Positions 50,468 through 59,458 of a stretch of 64,000 nt of DNA are shown here, piece after piece. Each line of letters opens with the position of its first letter. Positions within the stretch are counted from its first letter, which is position 1. A model generated the notes under the pieces. The model searched no databases. It was not told the DNA's origin and was given only the letters and a program-made list of their open reading frames with translations. The translations under genes and the position numbers were made by a program. Origin of the DNA: JAEZJZ01 sp050949055. Lineage in GTDB: Bacteria; Bacillota; UBA994; UBA5500. The stretch spans positions 186,001 through 250,000 of the forward strand of contig JBMNFA010000002.1 in assembly GCA_050949055.1 (NCBI GenBank), in the 5' to 3' direction.

Positions 50468-51330
50468 ATCACCTGTCGCGCCAGATCGTCGGCTGGCTGT
50501 TTCAGACCGGGGCTGTACGAGTCTCGCCGCCAGATAATCCGTATTGGTATACATCCGGTTTGATCGGCCCCTATTATGTGAACACCCATTTTCTTTACGG
50601 CAGCGAGGGACAGGCTAACCAGCTCTTGCAGTTGATTGACGACACCAAGGATAGGCCACTCGTCTGCGCCCAGGCGGTGCGCAGCGCCCTCTGGTCCAAT
50701 TACCACGCCGACCCCATCTTCCGACAGGTAACTGACGCCCTGGTGCAGTACATACGCGACCACTGCAACTGGCAGCAGGTGGATGCCATCTCCGGCGGCG
50801 AACGCCGCGATTGGTTCTTCTCATTGCTGCCCGCAGAAATACTAGGTCAGCCTCACCTGATGATCTTTAAGGATCGACAGGTGGTGCTATGCGGAGAACA
50901 GGCCAGGCAGATCTCGCAATTGGTAGGTAAACGCATTTTGCACATTTCTGACCTGATTACCGAGGCCTCCAGTTACCTCCGGGCCTGGATACCGGCTCTG
51001 GTTGACCGAGGGGCGACTATGGTTGAAACCGTTACCGTGATCGATCGGCAGCAGGGGGGAAGGGAGGTTCTCACCCAGCAAGGCGTGCCCATGCATTCTT
51101 TGGTAAAGATTAGCCGGGGCTTGTTCCATGAGGCCAAGTCGCAGGGACATATCACTGCAGACCAATTGCGACTGATCTTCAGCTATCTGGATGACCCCTA
51201 TGTCAGCATGCGCACCTTCCTGCTGCAGCGGCCTGCTTTTCTGCAATCCGCTTTGGCAGAAGGTGGCAAGTCCAAGGAAAGGGCGCAGCGACTGCTAGAG
51301 CAGGACCTCTATCGGCTGAAAGAAGCGTAA
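50458..51330 (+). CDS. Orotate phosphoribosyltransferase-like protein
   Basis: The 290-residue protein resembles type I phosphoribosyltransferases of the OPRT group. It has YTSGLIGPYYVNTHF near the start, ISGGERRDWFFSLL in the middle and a hood-like LISDLITEAS region (LHISDLITEASSYLRAWIPALVDRG) where PRPP-binding loops lie. It is longer than PyrE (about 210 residues), with a helical C-terminal extension of about 80 residues, and the PRPP loop lacks the acidic pair VDDVITTG of PyrE. The function may therefore differ. It overlaps the Crp gene; no pyrimidine genes are nearby. ATG at 50458 is 7 nt after GGGGG. Confidence 0.75.
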   Translation: MEMNHLSRQIVGWLFQTGAVRVSPPDNPYWYTSGLIGPYYVNTHFLYGSEGQANQLLQLIDDTKDRPLVCAQAVRSALWSNYHADPIFRQVTDALVQYIRDHCNWQQVDAISGGERRDWFFSLLPAEILGQPHLMIFKDRQVVLCGEQARQISQLVGKRILHISDLITEASSYLRAWIPALVDRGATMVETVTVIDRQQGGREVLTQQGVPMHSLVKISRGLFHEAKSQGHITADQLRLIFSYLDDPYVSMRTFLLQRPAFLQSALAEGGKSKERAQRLLEQDLYRLKEA

Positions 51331-51577
51331 GGCCGACCTTTCGACAAGAAGAAAATGGCATACTAAATAGCATCATTCTGCGCAAAATACAGACGTAACC
51401 GAGAGCGAAGTCGCTCATCAGCTCTTCAATCGCTTTCAATCTCATCATTCTGGCAACAGATGTTGCATGATTGGGAGTCGGTTTTCAGCAATTACTTCCT
51501 CTCGACCTACCGACTGCATAGGTATTCAGCTTTTATGCAGGCGCTCGTCGTCAGTCTCCGGCTGGCGACTTGAACGG

Positions 51578-51610
51578 AAGAAGACGGGCAGTCATTCTGC
51601 CCGTCTTCTT
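51578..51610. terminator. Bidirectional terminator
   Basis: AAGAAGACGGGCA pairs perfectly with TGCCCGTCTTCTT around GTCATTC. It lies between the OPRT-like gene and the convergent binding-protein gene. The rest of the 351-bp gap 51331-51681 shows no gene or site I can support. Confidence 0.85.
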
Positions 51611-51681
51611 TATGATTCCTGAAACATCAATTAAGTGCCGATAAAGGTCAGGCTGCGCCAGCAACTGTCTCCATCAGGGAC

Positions 51682-52458
51682 TTACGGCCCGAACCACCTA
51701 TCCATCGCTTGCTCACATGCAGGCGACTGCATCCAGCTGACCAGGAACGCGTTCACTCGTTCCAGCAACAGTTCCTGGCCGATGGGCACTGCCACCGCAT
51801 ATTTCTCCTCCCAGCAGTCCAGTTCATAGCAGCATAGCTCAGCATACTGTCTTGTCACATACCGCATGGCCAGTTGTCTGTCCACCAGCACCACGTCAAC
51901 GGCATCTTCAGTCAATGCCTCAAACATGGCCGCCTCTTCGCGCATCAGGTGAAGACCTTTGGACTGCGCAGCCCCCTTTAGAGCCACAGCCTCGAATTCA
52001 CCGGTGGTGCCCAGCTTTGCTGCCACGCGCAGATCGACCAAATCAGCCAAGCAACAAAGTTGGCGTTGGTCGGCAGCTCTTGCCACCGCCACTTGGGTGG
52101 CGTCGTAATAGGGCAGACTGAAGCTGGCCACCGCTTCCCGGTCCGGTCGTATAGGCATCCCCGACACCACCAGATGCACCGTTCCATCCTGCAGTGCTGC
52201 TAACAGGTCTCGAAAGGCTATCTCCACTATCTCCAACCTGCGATTCAGGTCTCTTGCCAAGCTCTCCACCAAATCTATTTCAAAGCCACAGTAATTCCCA
52301 TCAGCCTGCTTTGTGCAGAAGGGTGGGAAGGTCGGATCCATGCCGACCAACAGAGGCTCCCGTGGCTGTCTTAGCCTGAGAAAAACTGTTGCGACCAGCA
52401 CGATAGCCACAATCAGCGTGACAGCTAGACCGATCTTCCATAAACGCTTGCGTTGCAT
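51682..52458 (-). CDS. Amino-acid-type ABC transporter substrate-binding protein (SBP family 3)
   Basis: The 258-residue protein has an N-terminal membrane anchor (IGLAVTLIVAIVLVATVFL) without a lipobox Cys, then a family 3 solute-binding domain: LLVGMDPTFPPFCTKQADGNYCGFEIDLVESLARDL, PIRPDREAVASFSLPYYDA and DVVLVDRQLAMRYV. It would bind a polar amino acid or similar ligand outside the membrane. No permease or ATPase gene is nearby, so it is an orphan receptor. An unusual number of Cys (seven) is present. GGAGGAAA lies upstream of the ATG. Confidence 0.88.
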   Translation of the reverse strand: MQRKRLWKIGLAVTLIVAIVLVATVFLRLRQPREPLLVGMDPTFPPFCTKQADGNYCGFEIDLVESLARDLNRRLEIVEIAFRDLLAALQDGTVHLVVSGMPIRPDREAVASFSLPYYDATQVAVARAADQRQLCCLADLVDLRVAAKLGTTGEFEAVALKGAAQSKGLHLMREEAAMFEALTEDAVDVVLVDRQLAMRYVTRQYAELCCYELDCWEEKYAVAVPIGQELLLERVNAFLVSWMQSPACEQAMDRWFGP

Positions 52459-52583
52459 CTATCGATTTCCTCCTCCATAGCGGCGGTGTTGATTGAGTGC
52501 AAAGACTATCCATTGCATTTCCTTCAAACAAAGCCTATACTTGCTCACTAGCAGCTACCTTGGGTGCAGCGGGCGCTAGCATG

Positions 52584-53639
52584 TCATCGGCGGCCAGACC
52601 AGTTCACCCTGGCCGAAGGTATGACTGACATCTGTTCTAACCAAGCTTGTAGCCGCAGGGCGTCCTGTAGCTCGCCACTCTGCAGGCGTTGCTGATGAAA
52701 CTGCAGCATATCAGCGGCCAGCTGGCGCATCAACGTTTGCACTGAAGAGGGCACGCCGCGGCTGAGGATGACCAGCACAAAAGGGTTATCTGGCAGCAGC
52801 ACCAATGCAGCGTCGTTATAGACGTAGTCCTTGCTGCCCGTCTTATGGGCTACAGGCACCGCGTATCCCAGTCCCGCCGGAATGCGGGTGTTATAGATGG
52901 TGTTCTGTAAAGCATCCATGAACTGCTGATTATTGCTAGGCGACAGCACGTCCCCTGCAGCCAGCGAGGCCAGCAGGTTGCCCAAGTCCGCAGGGGTGGT
53001 ACGGGGCGCTTCCAGCGTCCCATAACGCTGCAGTCAGGTTGCTTGGGAGGTCCCCGGTGCCCAGGCTAACTCGCGGGACAGACGCGAATCCAAGAGGTTG
53101 AGCTTGGCCAGCGTATCGTTGGCCAGTTCTGAGCCCAGCCACCTGAGCAGGACATTATGATAGAGATTCACCGAGTGGGTGAGCATGCGCCGAATCAGCG
53201 GCCGCAGCTGATATTGGGTGGCTGTCACCTGGTCGTAGATACTCTGGTCCAGGCTGACAACTCCCTGGTCGTCCAGCCAGAAGCAGACGTGTGCAATCAG
53301 CAGCTTGGCAACCGACGCTGTGTGATAGAAGCCCGAAAATTCTCCCTGCCCATCCAGCATGGTCCGCCAGGCGTCATACCCCAGCTCAAAGCCGCTATCC
53401 ACTTCCTGCAGGTAAATGCCGACATGGCCAGAGCCGCCGTTTTGCCGCCAGCTTTCCACCCGCTGAGAAATCAGCTGAAAGGCGGTGGCAGCATAGTGCG
53501 CCTGCTGACGATCATGGATGCAGAGCAGCAACTGTTTGGCGTCAACAAGAGGCCCGGCCACTACTTCCAGTTCCACCGCAAAACAGGAGACTACGGCCAG
53601 CACAAGCAAGAGGGAGATGGTCCAGAAGAAGTTGGGCAC
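52584..53639 (-). CDS. Class A beta-lactamase-like serine hydrolase interrupted by an in-frame TGA
   Basis: From GTG 53639 (AGGAGG 7 nt upstream) the frame runs to 52584 with one internal TGA (53034-53036, codon 202). Before it are a signal peptide or anchor (TISLLLVLAVVSCF), the active-site Ser109-x-x-Lys112 (TASVAKLL) and Ser-Val-Asn at 156-158. After it, in the same frame, come RTTPADLGNLLASLAAGDVLSP and AHKTGSKDYVYNDAALVLL with the Lys-Thr-Gly motif. Both halves are needed for a working enzyme. The TGA could be a nonsense mutation, a sequencing error or a Sec codon. As two pieces it would give 52584-52985 and 53034-53639. Confidence 0.75.
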
Positions 53640-53724
53640 AGATTCACCTCCTCTGATCAGCCTATGATCAAAGGAATGAGTGCAGACCGCTGGTACTGTT
53701 GGCAGCGAAGAAAGGTCAAAGCAT

Positions 53725-53810
53725 TCAATGGAAAGTCGGGCAGCTTGGTGGGGCGCAAGTCCAGTCCCTAAACCCGGAAGGAAAGCTGGAACGCCTGCGT
53801 GGAAGGAAAT
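53725..53810 (+). ncRNA. Unassigned structured intergenic RNA candidate
   Basis: In the 326-bp gap between the divergent beta-lactamase-like gene and the Opp operon, a G/C-rich part holds AGCTT/AAGCT arms around GGGGCGCAAGTCCAGTCCCTAAACC. This vaguely resembles the GACGCAAAGCC...CCTAA pieces of c-di-GMP-I riboswitches, but the match is incomplete and I cannot fold it with confidence. Confidence 0.2.
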
Positions 53811-53965
53811 AGCACGAGAAAAAGGGAAGAAATTGCGCTGAGGGGCTTGCATAATTAGAAAAATGAGTGTATCTTTATGCCTAAGCCTAGCATATAGATG
53901 CAGGGAACGCATCGAAATGCACAGGGCAGCCATGCGAAAGCTGCAATCAAAGAGGGGGAAGAATT

Positions 53966-55531
53966 ATGGGAAAGAAACTGCTGCTAGTTGCATTGGTGCT
54001 GGGGCTTTCACTCAGTTTCGTGCTCACAGGTTGCTCCAGTGGCGGGAAGAACAGCCTGACCAATGACCAGTTTGTCTACGCGCTGGATTCCGACATTGTC
54101 AATCTGGCACCTGTGATCATTACCAATGCTGTGTCCACCACAGTCAGTGCACAGATTCACGAGTCCTTGGTCAAGTATGAAGGCAACTACGTGCTCACAC
54201 CCTCCCTGGCCACCGATTGGTCTGTCAGTGATGACGGTCTTGCCTGGACCTTTAACCTGCGACCAAACGTCAAGTGGCACGATGGGGAAGATTTCACTTC
54301 TGAGGACGTCAAGTATACTTATGAGAAGGTTCTCGACCCGGAGACCAAGTCGGTGCGCCGCAACAACTATGTGATGATTGAGAGCATCGAGACACCGGAC
54401 CCGCTGCAGGTGGTCTTCCACCTTAACGAACCCCATGGTCCTTTCCTCGACAAGATGGCGACGATCATGATTATGGCTGCTCATCTGGAAAAGCCCGATC
54501 TGCTGGAAACCTACAACTTCTCTCCCGTGGGCACAGGGCCCTTCGTGTTCGTGGAATGGGTGCCAGATGATCACGTTACGCTCAAGGCTAACGAGAATTA
54601 TTGGGGTGGCAAGCCCGCCCTAGAGAAAGTAGTCTTCAAGCCTATCCCTGAACCGTCGGTGCGGGCGATGGCGCTGTCCAAGGGCGAGGTTAACTATGCA
54701 GCCGGTCTGACTGCCGAAGATTTCGCCACTCTGCAGCAGAACGGCAAAGTAACCACTTTCTCTATTCCACAGTTGCGCTACGCCTATCTGGGGCAAAACA
54801 ATCAGCATCCGCTGTTCCAAGACCTGAAGGTGCGCCAGGCAATGGCTCACGCCATTGACAAACAGACGATCATCGACGATATCATGCAGGGTGCTGCTGT
54901 CCCGGCCACCGGTATGATTGCACCGATCAACTCGGAATGGTATAACCCCAACGTCAAGCAGTACGAGTACAATCCTGAGCGGGCCAAGCAATTGTTGGCG
55001 GAAGCAGGTTGGACTCCTGGTGACGACGGCATTTTGGTCAAGAATGGTCAACGCTTTAGCTTCACCACCCGCATGGATAGCGGTAACCAGCAGGGTACCA
55101 ACCAGGCAGTGTTGCTGCAGAACTGGCTGAAGGCCGTGGGTATCGAGATGCATCTGGAGCCGTTGGATCGCTCCCTGTTCTACGATTATCTGGACAACCG
55201 TGACTACGAGGGTATGATGCTGTCCATGGGTCCGAGCCCTGACCCAGACCAATACAACTTCTGGCATAGCAGTTCCATCTGGTCCGGATTCAATGACTGG
55301 TGTTACAGCAACCCACAAGTTGACGCGCTGCTGGAACAGGGCCGCGTGGAGAGCGACCCGGAGGTGCGTAAGGAAATCTACGACCAGGTGCAGGCGATCA
55401 TGGCCGAAGACGTGGCCACCCTGTGGCTGTATCATCCCAACACCCTTTCTGCTATCACCAAAGGCTACACTGGCATGACTGCCGAACCGGCTGGCCAATA
55501 TCAATATCTGTACAAAGTGAAGGCAGAATAG
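53966..55531 (+). CDS. Peptide/nickel-type ABC transporter substrate-binding lipoprotein (SBP family 5)
   Basis: The 521-residue lipoprotein has a signal peptide with lipobox (LSLSFVLTGCSSGG, Cys about residue 23). The family 5 binding fold follows: ESLVKYEGNYVLTPSLATDWSVSDDGLAWTFNLR, then KWHDGEDFTSEDVKYTYEKVLD and YNPERAKQLLAEAGW. It binds oligopeptides or a similar ligand and delivers it to the permease encoded downstream. It is the first gene of a complete five-gene importer operon. AGAGGGGGAA precedes the ATG. Confidence 0.94.
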   Translation: MGKKLLLVALVLGLSLSFVLTGCSSGGKNSLTNDQFVYALDSDIVNLAPVIITNAVSTTVSAQIHESLVKYEGNYVLTPSLATDWSVSDDGLAWTFNLRPNVKWHDGEDFTSEDVKYTYEKVLDPETKSVRRNNYVMIESIETPDPLQVVFHLNEPHGPFLDKMATIMIMAAHLEKPDLLETYNFSPVGTGPFVFVEWVPDDHVTLKANENYWGGKPALEKVVFKPIPEPSVRAMALSKGEVNYAAGLTAEDFATLQQNGKVTTFSIPQLRYAYLGQNNQHPLFQDLKVRQAMAHAIDKQTIIDDIMQGAAVPATGMIAPINSEWYNPNVKQYEYNPERAKQLLAEAGWTPGDDGILVKNGQRFSFTTRMDSGNQQGTNQAVLLQNWLKAVGIEMHLEPLDRSLFYDYLDNRDYEGMMLSMGPSPDPDQYNFWHSSSIWSGFNDWCYSNPQVDALLEQGRVESDPEVRKEIYDQVQAIMAEDVATLWLYHPNTLSAITKGYTGMTAEPAGQYQYLYKVKAE

Positions 55532-55617
55532 GCACGGTTCTGTGACTGGAGTTCTCGCGGGCGCCAAACAGGCGCCCGCCTTGAACGTCAATCTTGATTT
55601 GCTGAGGAGGCTTAGCA

Positions 55618-56538
55618 GTGCCCAAGTATATTCTTAAGCGTGTTCTTTTGGCCATCCCGCTGGTGCTAGGGGTTAGCTTCATCGTCTTTGGACTGATGTA
55701 TCTCTCCCCCGGTGATCCGGTACGTATGTTGGCCGGCCGCGAAGCCTCACCGGAAGTAATTGCCGCGATCAGGGCGGAATGGGGCTTCGATCGCCCGTTT
55801 GTAGTGCAATACTTGCTCTGGTTGGGCAAGGTGCTGCGGGGCGACTTCGGCAAGTCGGTCATCTACAACCTGCCGGTTTCCTTCTTGGTTTCCACCCGCT
55901 TGCCATTCACCTTGAAGCTCAACTTCTGGGCCACGCTGCTCGGCCTCTGCATCGCTTTCCCATTGGGAATTGTGGCAGCAGCCAAGCGTCAGACCTGGAT
56001 GGACTATGCAGCCAGCGCACTGGCTATGGTGGGCATGTCCATGCCCAGCTTTTGGCTCTCGCTGGTGGTGATCATCGCCTTCTCAGTAAAACTGGATATC
56101 TTTCCCACCAGCGGCACCGGCAGTTGGATGCACTACGTGTTGCCCACCTTCGTCTTGGGGTTCAGTTGGGCAGCCAGCCTGATGCGTATGGTGCGCACCA
56201 GCATGCTGGAAGTGCTGAAAGAGGATTATGTGCGAACAGCCAGAGCCAAAGGCCTCAAAGAGCGGATAGTGCTAGTCCGTCACGGGCTGCGTAACGCGTT
56301 GATTCCGATTATCACCGTGCTGGGCACCTGGTTGGCGTTTATGATCGTCGGTACAGTGATTGTGGAGACGATCTTCGCCTGGCCAGGTATCGGCCGCCTA
56401 TTGACCACTGCCCTAATGCAACGGGACTTTTTCCTGGTCCAGGCGATTATCCTGATGATGTCGGTAGCCGTCGTGGCAGCCAACCTGCTGGTGGATGTGC
56501 TCTATGCCTGGGTTGATCCACGGGTGCGCTTGAGTTAG
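55618..56538 (+). CDS. Opp/Dpp-type ABC transporter permease (DppB-like)
   Basis: The 306-residue protein has six membrane helices. It begins YILKRVLLAIPLVLGVSFIVFGLMYLSPGDP, typical of DppB/OppB, and carries the EAA loop DYVRTARAKGLKERIVLVRHGLRNALIP that docks on the ATPase. The start is GTG at 55618 after GAGGAGG. It forms the channel together with the next gene product. Confidence 0.94.
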   Translation: MPKYILKRVLLAIPLVLGVSFIVFGLMYLSPGDPVRMLAGREASPEVIAAIRAEWGFDRPFVVQYLLWLGKVLRGDFGKSVIYNLPVSFLVSTRLPFTLKLNFWATLLGLCIAFPLGIVAAAKRQTWMDYAASALAMVGMSMPSFWLSLVVIIAFSVKLDIFPTSGTGSWMHYVLPTFVLGFSWAASLMRMVRTSMLEVLKEDYVRTARAKGLKERIVLVRHGLRNALIPIITVLGTWLAFMIVGTVIVETIFAWPGIGRLLTTALMQRDFFLVQAIILMMSVAVVAANLLVDVLYAWVDPRVRLS

Positions 56539-56549
56539 GAGGGAGCCAG

Positions 56550-57383
56550 ATGACCGTACTCAGCCGTTTGTTTCATCATCGTCTGGCTTTCGCCGGCGTG
56601 ATAGTGTTGATCATCCTTTCGCTCTTGGCCATTTTTGCTCCCTGGTTGGCCCCCAACGACCCAGAGGAGCCCCATACCGCTGAGCGCCTGCAAGGTCCCA
56701 GCTGGCAATACCCGCTGGGGCAGGATGCGCTGGGCCGCTGCATCTTAAGCCGCATGCTTTATGGTGCTAGGGTCTCCTTGACCGTCGGTCTGCTGGCCGG
56801 TGTGCTTTCGCTGGGTGTTGGCATCATCTTCGGTTCGGCGGCAGGATACTTTGGGGGCTGGGTGGATCTGCTGATCATGCGCTTGGCCGAGATCTTCATG
56901 ACGATACCCCAGTTCCTGTTGGTGATCGCGGCCGTAGCGATCATTGGGCCTAGCTTCAACAGCATTTTGGTGGTGATCGGGCTTTCGTCTTGGACCGGTT
57001 ATGCCCGCGTGTTGCGCGGCGAAATCCTGGCGGTGAAGCAGAAACCTTTTGTGGAAGCTGCCCGCGCTTACGGCTCCAGTCACTGGCGCGTGCTCACCAA
57101 GCATGTCTTGCCTAACTGTTGGTCGCCTCTGATCGTGATGGTGACGATGAATGTGGCCAGCGTGATCCTCTTGGAATCTTCCCTCAGCTTTCTGGGTTTT
57201 GGCATTCAGGAACCACAGGCTAGCTGGGGCAGCATCCTCAGCCAAGGCCGTGTCTACTTCCAGACAGCACCACACATCGCTACTTTCCCGGGGGTCGCCA
57301 TCATGATGGCGGTTCTGGCCTTCAATCTTCTGGGTGACGGGTTGCGTGATGCGCTGGATCCAAAACTGGTGGAAGGGGAGTGA
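56550..57383 (+). CDS. Opp/Dpp-type ABC transporter permease (DppC-like)
   Basis: The 277-residue protein has the DppC/OppC layout: an N-terminal helix, the mark GQDALGRCILSRMLYGARVSLTVGL and the EAA loop KPFVEAARAYGSSHWRVLTKHVLPN. The C-terminal SFLGFGIQEPQASWG is also typical. AGGAGG precedes the ATG, 11 bp after the DppB-like gene. Its stop lies within the upstream region of the ATPase gene. Confidence 0.94.
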   Translation: MTVLSRLFHHRLAFAGVIVLIILSLLAIFAPWLAPNDPEEPHTAERLQGPSWQYPLGQDALGRCILSRMLYGARVSLTVGLLAGVLSLGVGIIFGSAAGYFGGWVDLLIMRLAEIFMTIPQFLLVIAAVAIIGPSFNSILVVIGLSSWTGYARVLRGEILAVKQKPFVEAARAYGSSHWRVLTKHVLPNCWSPLIVMVTMNVASVILLESSLSFLGFGIQEPQASWGSILSQGRVYFQTAPHIATFPGVAIMMAVLAFNLLGDGLRDALDPKLVEGE

Positions 57384-57388
57384 GCAGC

Positions 57389-58384
57389 ATGCAGCCGTTG
57401 CTAGAGGTGTCTGGTCTGTCAGTCAGCTTTGCCAAGCGGCAAGTGCTACGCCAGGTGGATTTGCAGCTGAATCAGGGAGAGACGCTGGGCATTGTGGGCG
57501 AGAGTGGTTCCGGCAAGAGCGTGACTGCTCTGGCGATTATGGGCTTGCTCAGCCATCCCGGCCGGGTCACCGACGGCAGCATTCGTTTTGCAGGTGCCGA
57601 ACTGCTCAGCATGCCTGCCGATGCCCGCAGATCGCTGCGCGGCAGCGCCATGGCCATGATCTTTCAGGAGCCGATGACCTGCCTTAACCCTGTCTATACA
57701 GTGGAGCAACAGATCGCCGAGGTGCTGATGTTGCATCGCGGCATGAGCAAGAAAGAAGCACGCCTAGAAGCTTTGGGATATCTGGAGCGGGTGCGTATCG
57801 CAGACCCGGCCAGACGTTTAAAGAGTTTTCCTCACGAACTGTCAGGTGGTATGCGCCAGCGGGTGATGATCGCCATGGCGTTGGCGGGACAGCCCCGACT
57901 GCTGATTGCCGACGAGCCTACCACCGCCCTGGATGTCACCGTACAGGCGCAGATCCTGGACCTGCTGAAGACATTGCAGGCTGAAAACGGGATGGCCATG
58001 ATTCTGATCACCCACGACCTGGGATTGGTGGCCCAATATGCCGATCGGGGCAGCGTTATGTATGCCGGGGAGATAGTGGAGACGGGCATGGTCGATGAGC
58101 TGTTTCAGCATCCGTCGCATCCCTACACTCAGGGATTGCTGCAGTCCTTACCCCGTTGGGGTGAAGCTCAGGATATGCTGTACAGCATTCCTGGTACCGT
58201 GCCCAGGGAGTTGGATTTTACCGGGTGCGCCTTCAGCGATCGCTGCCCCCACAGTGAACAGTCGTGTGCAGAGCGACAACCGGTGTTGTCTGTCAGCGCC
58301 ACGCAATCAGCCAGATGTTTCAAAGCCAAGCGGTCAACCATAGCGAACAGCAGTGTCGCCCCGGTTGCCGACAGCGCTGGGTAG
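57389..58384 (+). CDS. Opp/Dpp-type ABC transporter ATP-binding protein (DppD-like)
   Basis: The 331-residue ATPase has Walker A GESGSGKSV, FQEPMTCLNPVYTV, signature LSGGMRQRVMIAMAL, Walker B LLIADEPTTALDVT and the H-loop ITHDLGLVAQ. The C-terminal oligopeptide-transporter domain ends with a Cys-containing segment (FTGCAFSDRCPHSEQSC), which in this group can hold an iron-sulfur cluster. ATG at 57389 is 8 nt after AAGGGGAG; a GTG at 57380 overlaps the previous stop and is an alternative. Confidence 0.94.
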   Translation: MQPLLEVSGLSVSFAKRQVLRQVDLQLNQGETLGIVGESGSGKSVTALAIMGLLSHPGRVTDGSIRFAGAELLSMPADARRSLRGSAMAMIFQEPMTCLNPVYTVEQQIAEVLMLHRGMSKKEARLEALGYLERVRIADPARRLKSFPHELSGGMRQRVMIAMALAGQPRLLIADEPTTALDVTVQAQILDLLKTLQAENGMAMILITHDLGLVAQYADRGSVMYAGEIVETGMVDELFQHPSHPYTQGLLQSLPRWGEAQDMLYSIPGTVPRELDFTGCAFSDRCPHSEQSCAERQPVLSVSATQSARCFKAKRSTIANSSVAPVADSAG

Positions 58385-58398
58385 GGGAGGTGAATAGG

Positions 58399-59367
58399 GT
58401 GACTTCGGCTAAGAACTATGTCCTGGAAGTAGAGCAACTGAGCAAAGCTTTTCCCCTGCGGCGGGGTTGGCTGCAAAAGAGCGCCGGCAGCGTGCAAGCG
58501 GTGGATCGGGTCAGTTTCCGGTTGGTGCAGGGCGAAACGTTGGCTTTGGTAGGCGAGAGCGGCTGTGGCAAGACCACTGTGGCGCGCATGGTGGGGGGGC
58601 TGGAGCAGCCTAGCGCCGGTACAGTGGTGCTAAACGGCAAGCCGATAGACTACAGCTCGCTTGAGGGGAGGCAGACACTGCAACAGTCGGCCCAGATGGT
58701 CTTCCAGGATCCCTATGCCACGCTCAACCCACGCATGACCGTCGGCCAAAGCGTGCAAGAGCCGCTGATAGTGCGCAAGTACCAAGGAGATCGCAGGGGT
58801 CGGGTGCGGCAGTTGTTTCAGGCGGTCAGCCTCAGCGAAGAGATGATCGAACGCTACCCCCACCAGTTCAGTGGCGGTCAGCGCCAACGGATAGGCATCG
58901 CTCGCGCCCTGGCCAGCGAGCCCAGCATCCTGCTCTGCGACGAGCCCACCTCGGCCTTGGACGTGTCGGTGCAGGGGCAAGTGCTCAACTTGCTCAAGGA
59001 GCTGCAGCAGCAGGTGGGTGTCTCCTATCTGTTCATCTCCCACAACCTGTCCGTCGTCTGGCACATCAGCCAACAGGTGGCCGTGATGTACCTCGGTCAG
59101 ATAGTGGAGTCTGGCAGCCGGGAAGAGGTTTTCCTGCACGCTGCGCATCCCTATACCAAGGCCCTGTTGGCAGCTAGTCCTAAGGTTGGTCCCGTCAAAC
59201 AGCTGGAGATGATCAAGCTACAGGGCGAAGTGCCCAGCGCCATCACCTTACCTAGCGGGTGTCGGTTCCACCCCCGCTGCCCGCTGGCGAAGCCGGTCTG
59301 CAGAGAACAGGAACCATGCATGCAGAACGTCGGTGGCGACCACAGTGTGGCCTGCCATCTAGTATAG
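58399..59367 (+). CDS. Opp/Dpp-type ABC transporter ATP-binding protein (DppF-like)
   Basis: The 322-residue ATPase has Walker A GESGCGKTT, FQDPYATLNPRMTV, signature FSGGQRQRIGIARAL, Walker B ILLCDEPTSALDVS and H-loop ISHNLSVV. Cys residues near the C-terminus (SGCRFHPRCPLAKPVCREQEPC) match the other ATPase. It completes the heterodimeric motor. GTG at 58399 is 8 nt after GGGGAGG; the frame is open back to 58264 but that part overlaps the DppD-like gene. Confidence 0.93.
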   Translation: MTSAKNYVLEVEQLSKAFPLRRGWLQKSAGSVQAVDRVSFRLVQGETLALVGESGCGKTTVARMVGGLEQPSAGTVVLNGKPIDYSSLEGRQTLQQSAQMVFQDPYATLNPRMTVGQSVQEPLIVRKYQGDRRGRVRQLFQAVSLSEEMIERYPHQFSGGQRQRIGIARALASEPSILLCDEPTSALDVSVQGQVLNLLKELQQQVGVSYLFISHNLSVVWHISQQVAVMYLGQIVESGSREEVFLHAAHPYTKALLAASPKVGPVKQLEMIKLQGEVPSAITLPSGCRFHPRCPLAKPVCREQEPCMQNVGGDHSVACHLV

Positions 59368-59375
59368 CGGTTTTT

Positions 59376-59428
59376 GGGGGACGGTTCCGGAAGCCCACCA
59401 GAAAATGGTGGCTTTCGGAACCGTCCCC
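59376..59428. repeat. Inverted repeat with GGGGACGGTTCCG arms
   Basis: GGGGGACGGTTCCGGAAGCCCACCA pairs with TGGTGGCTTTCGGAACCGTCCCC around GAAAA, with one bulge and one mismatch; the loop and the flank CCCAATTACCC resemble the repeat at 23555-23618. It lies between the convergent Opp and ger operons and may end transcription for both. Confidence 0.82.
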
Positions 59429-59458
59429 AATTACCCGTGGTGCATCGTTCCCAAGCGC

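Noticed and set aside
51203..51448. 81-codon minus-strand frame overlapping the end of the OPRT-like gene
   Set aside because: It overlaps a supported gene in antisense and no family or good ribosome binding site is seen.
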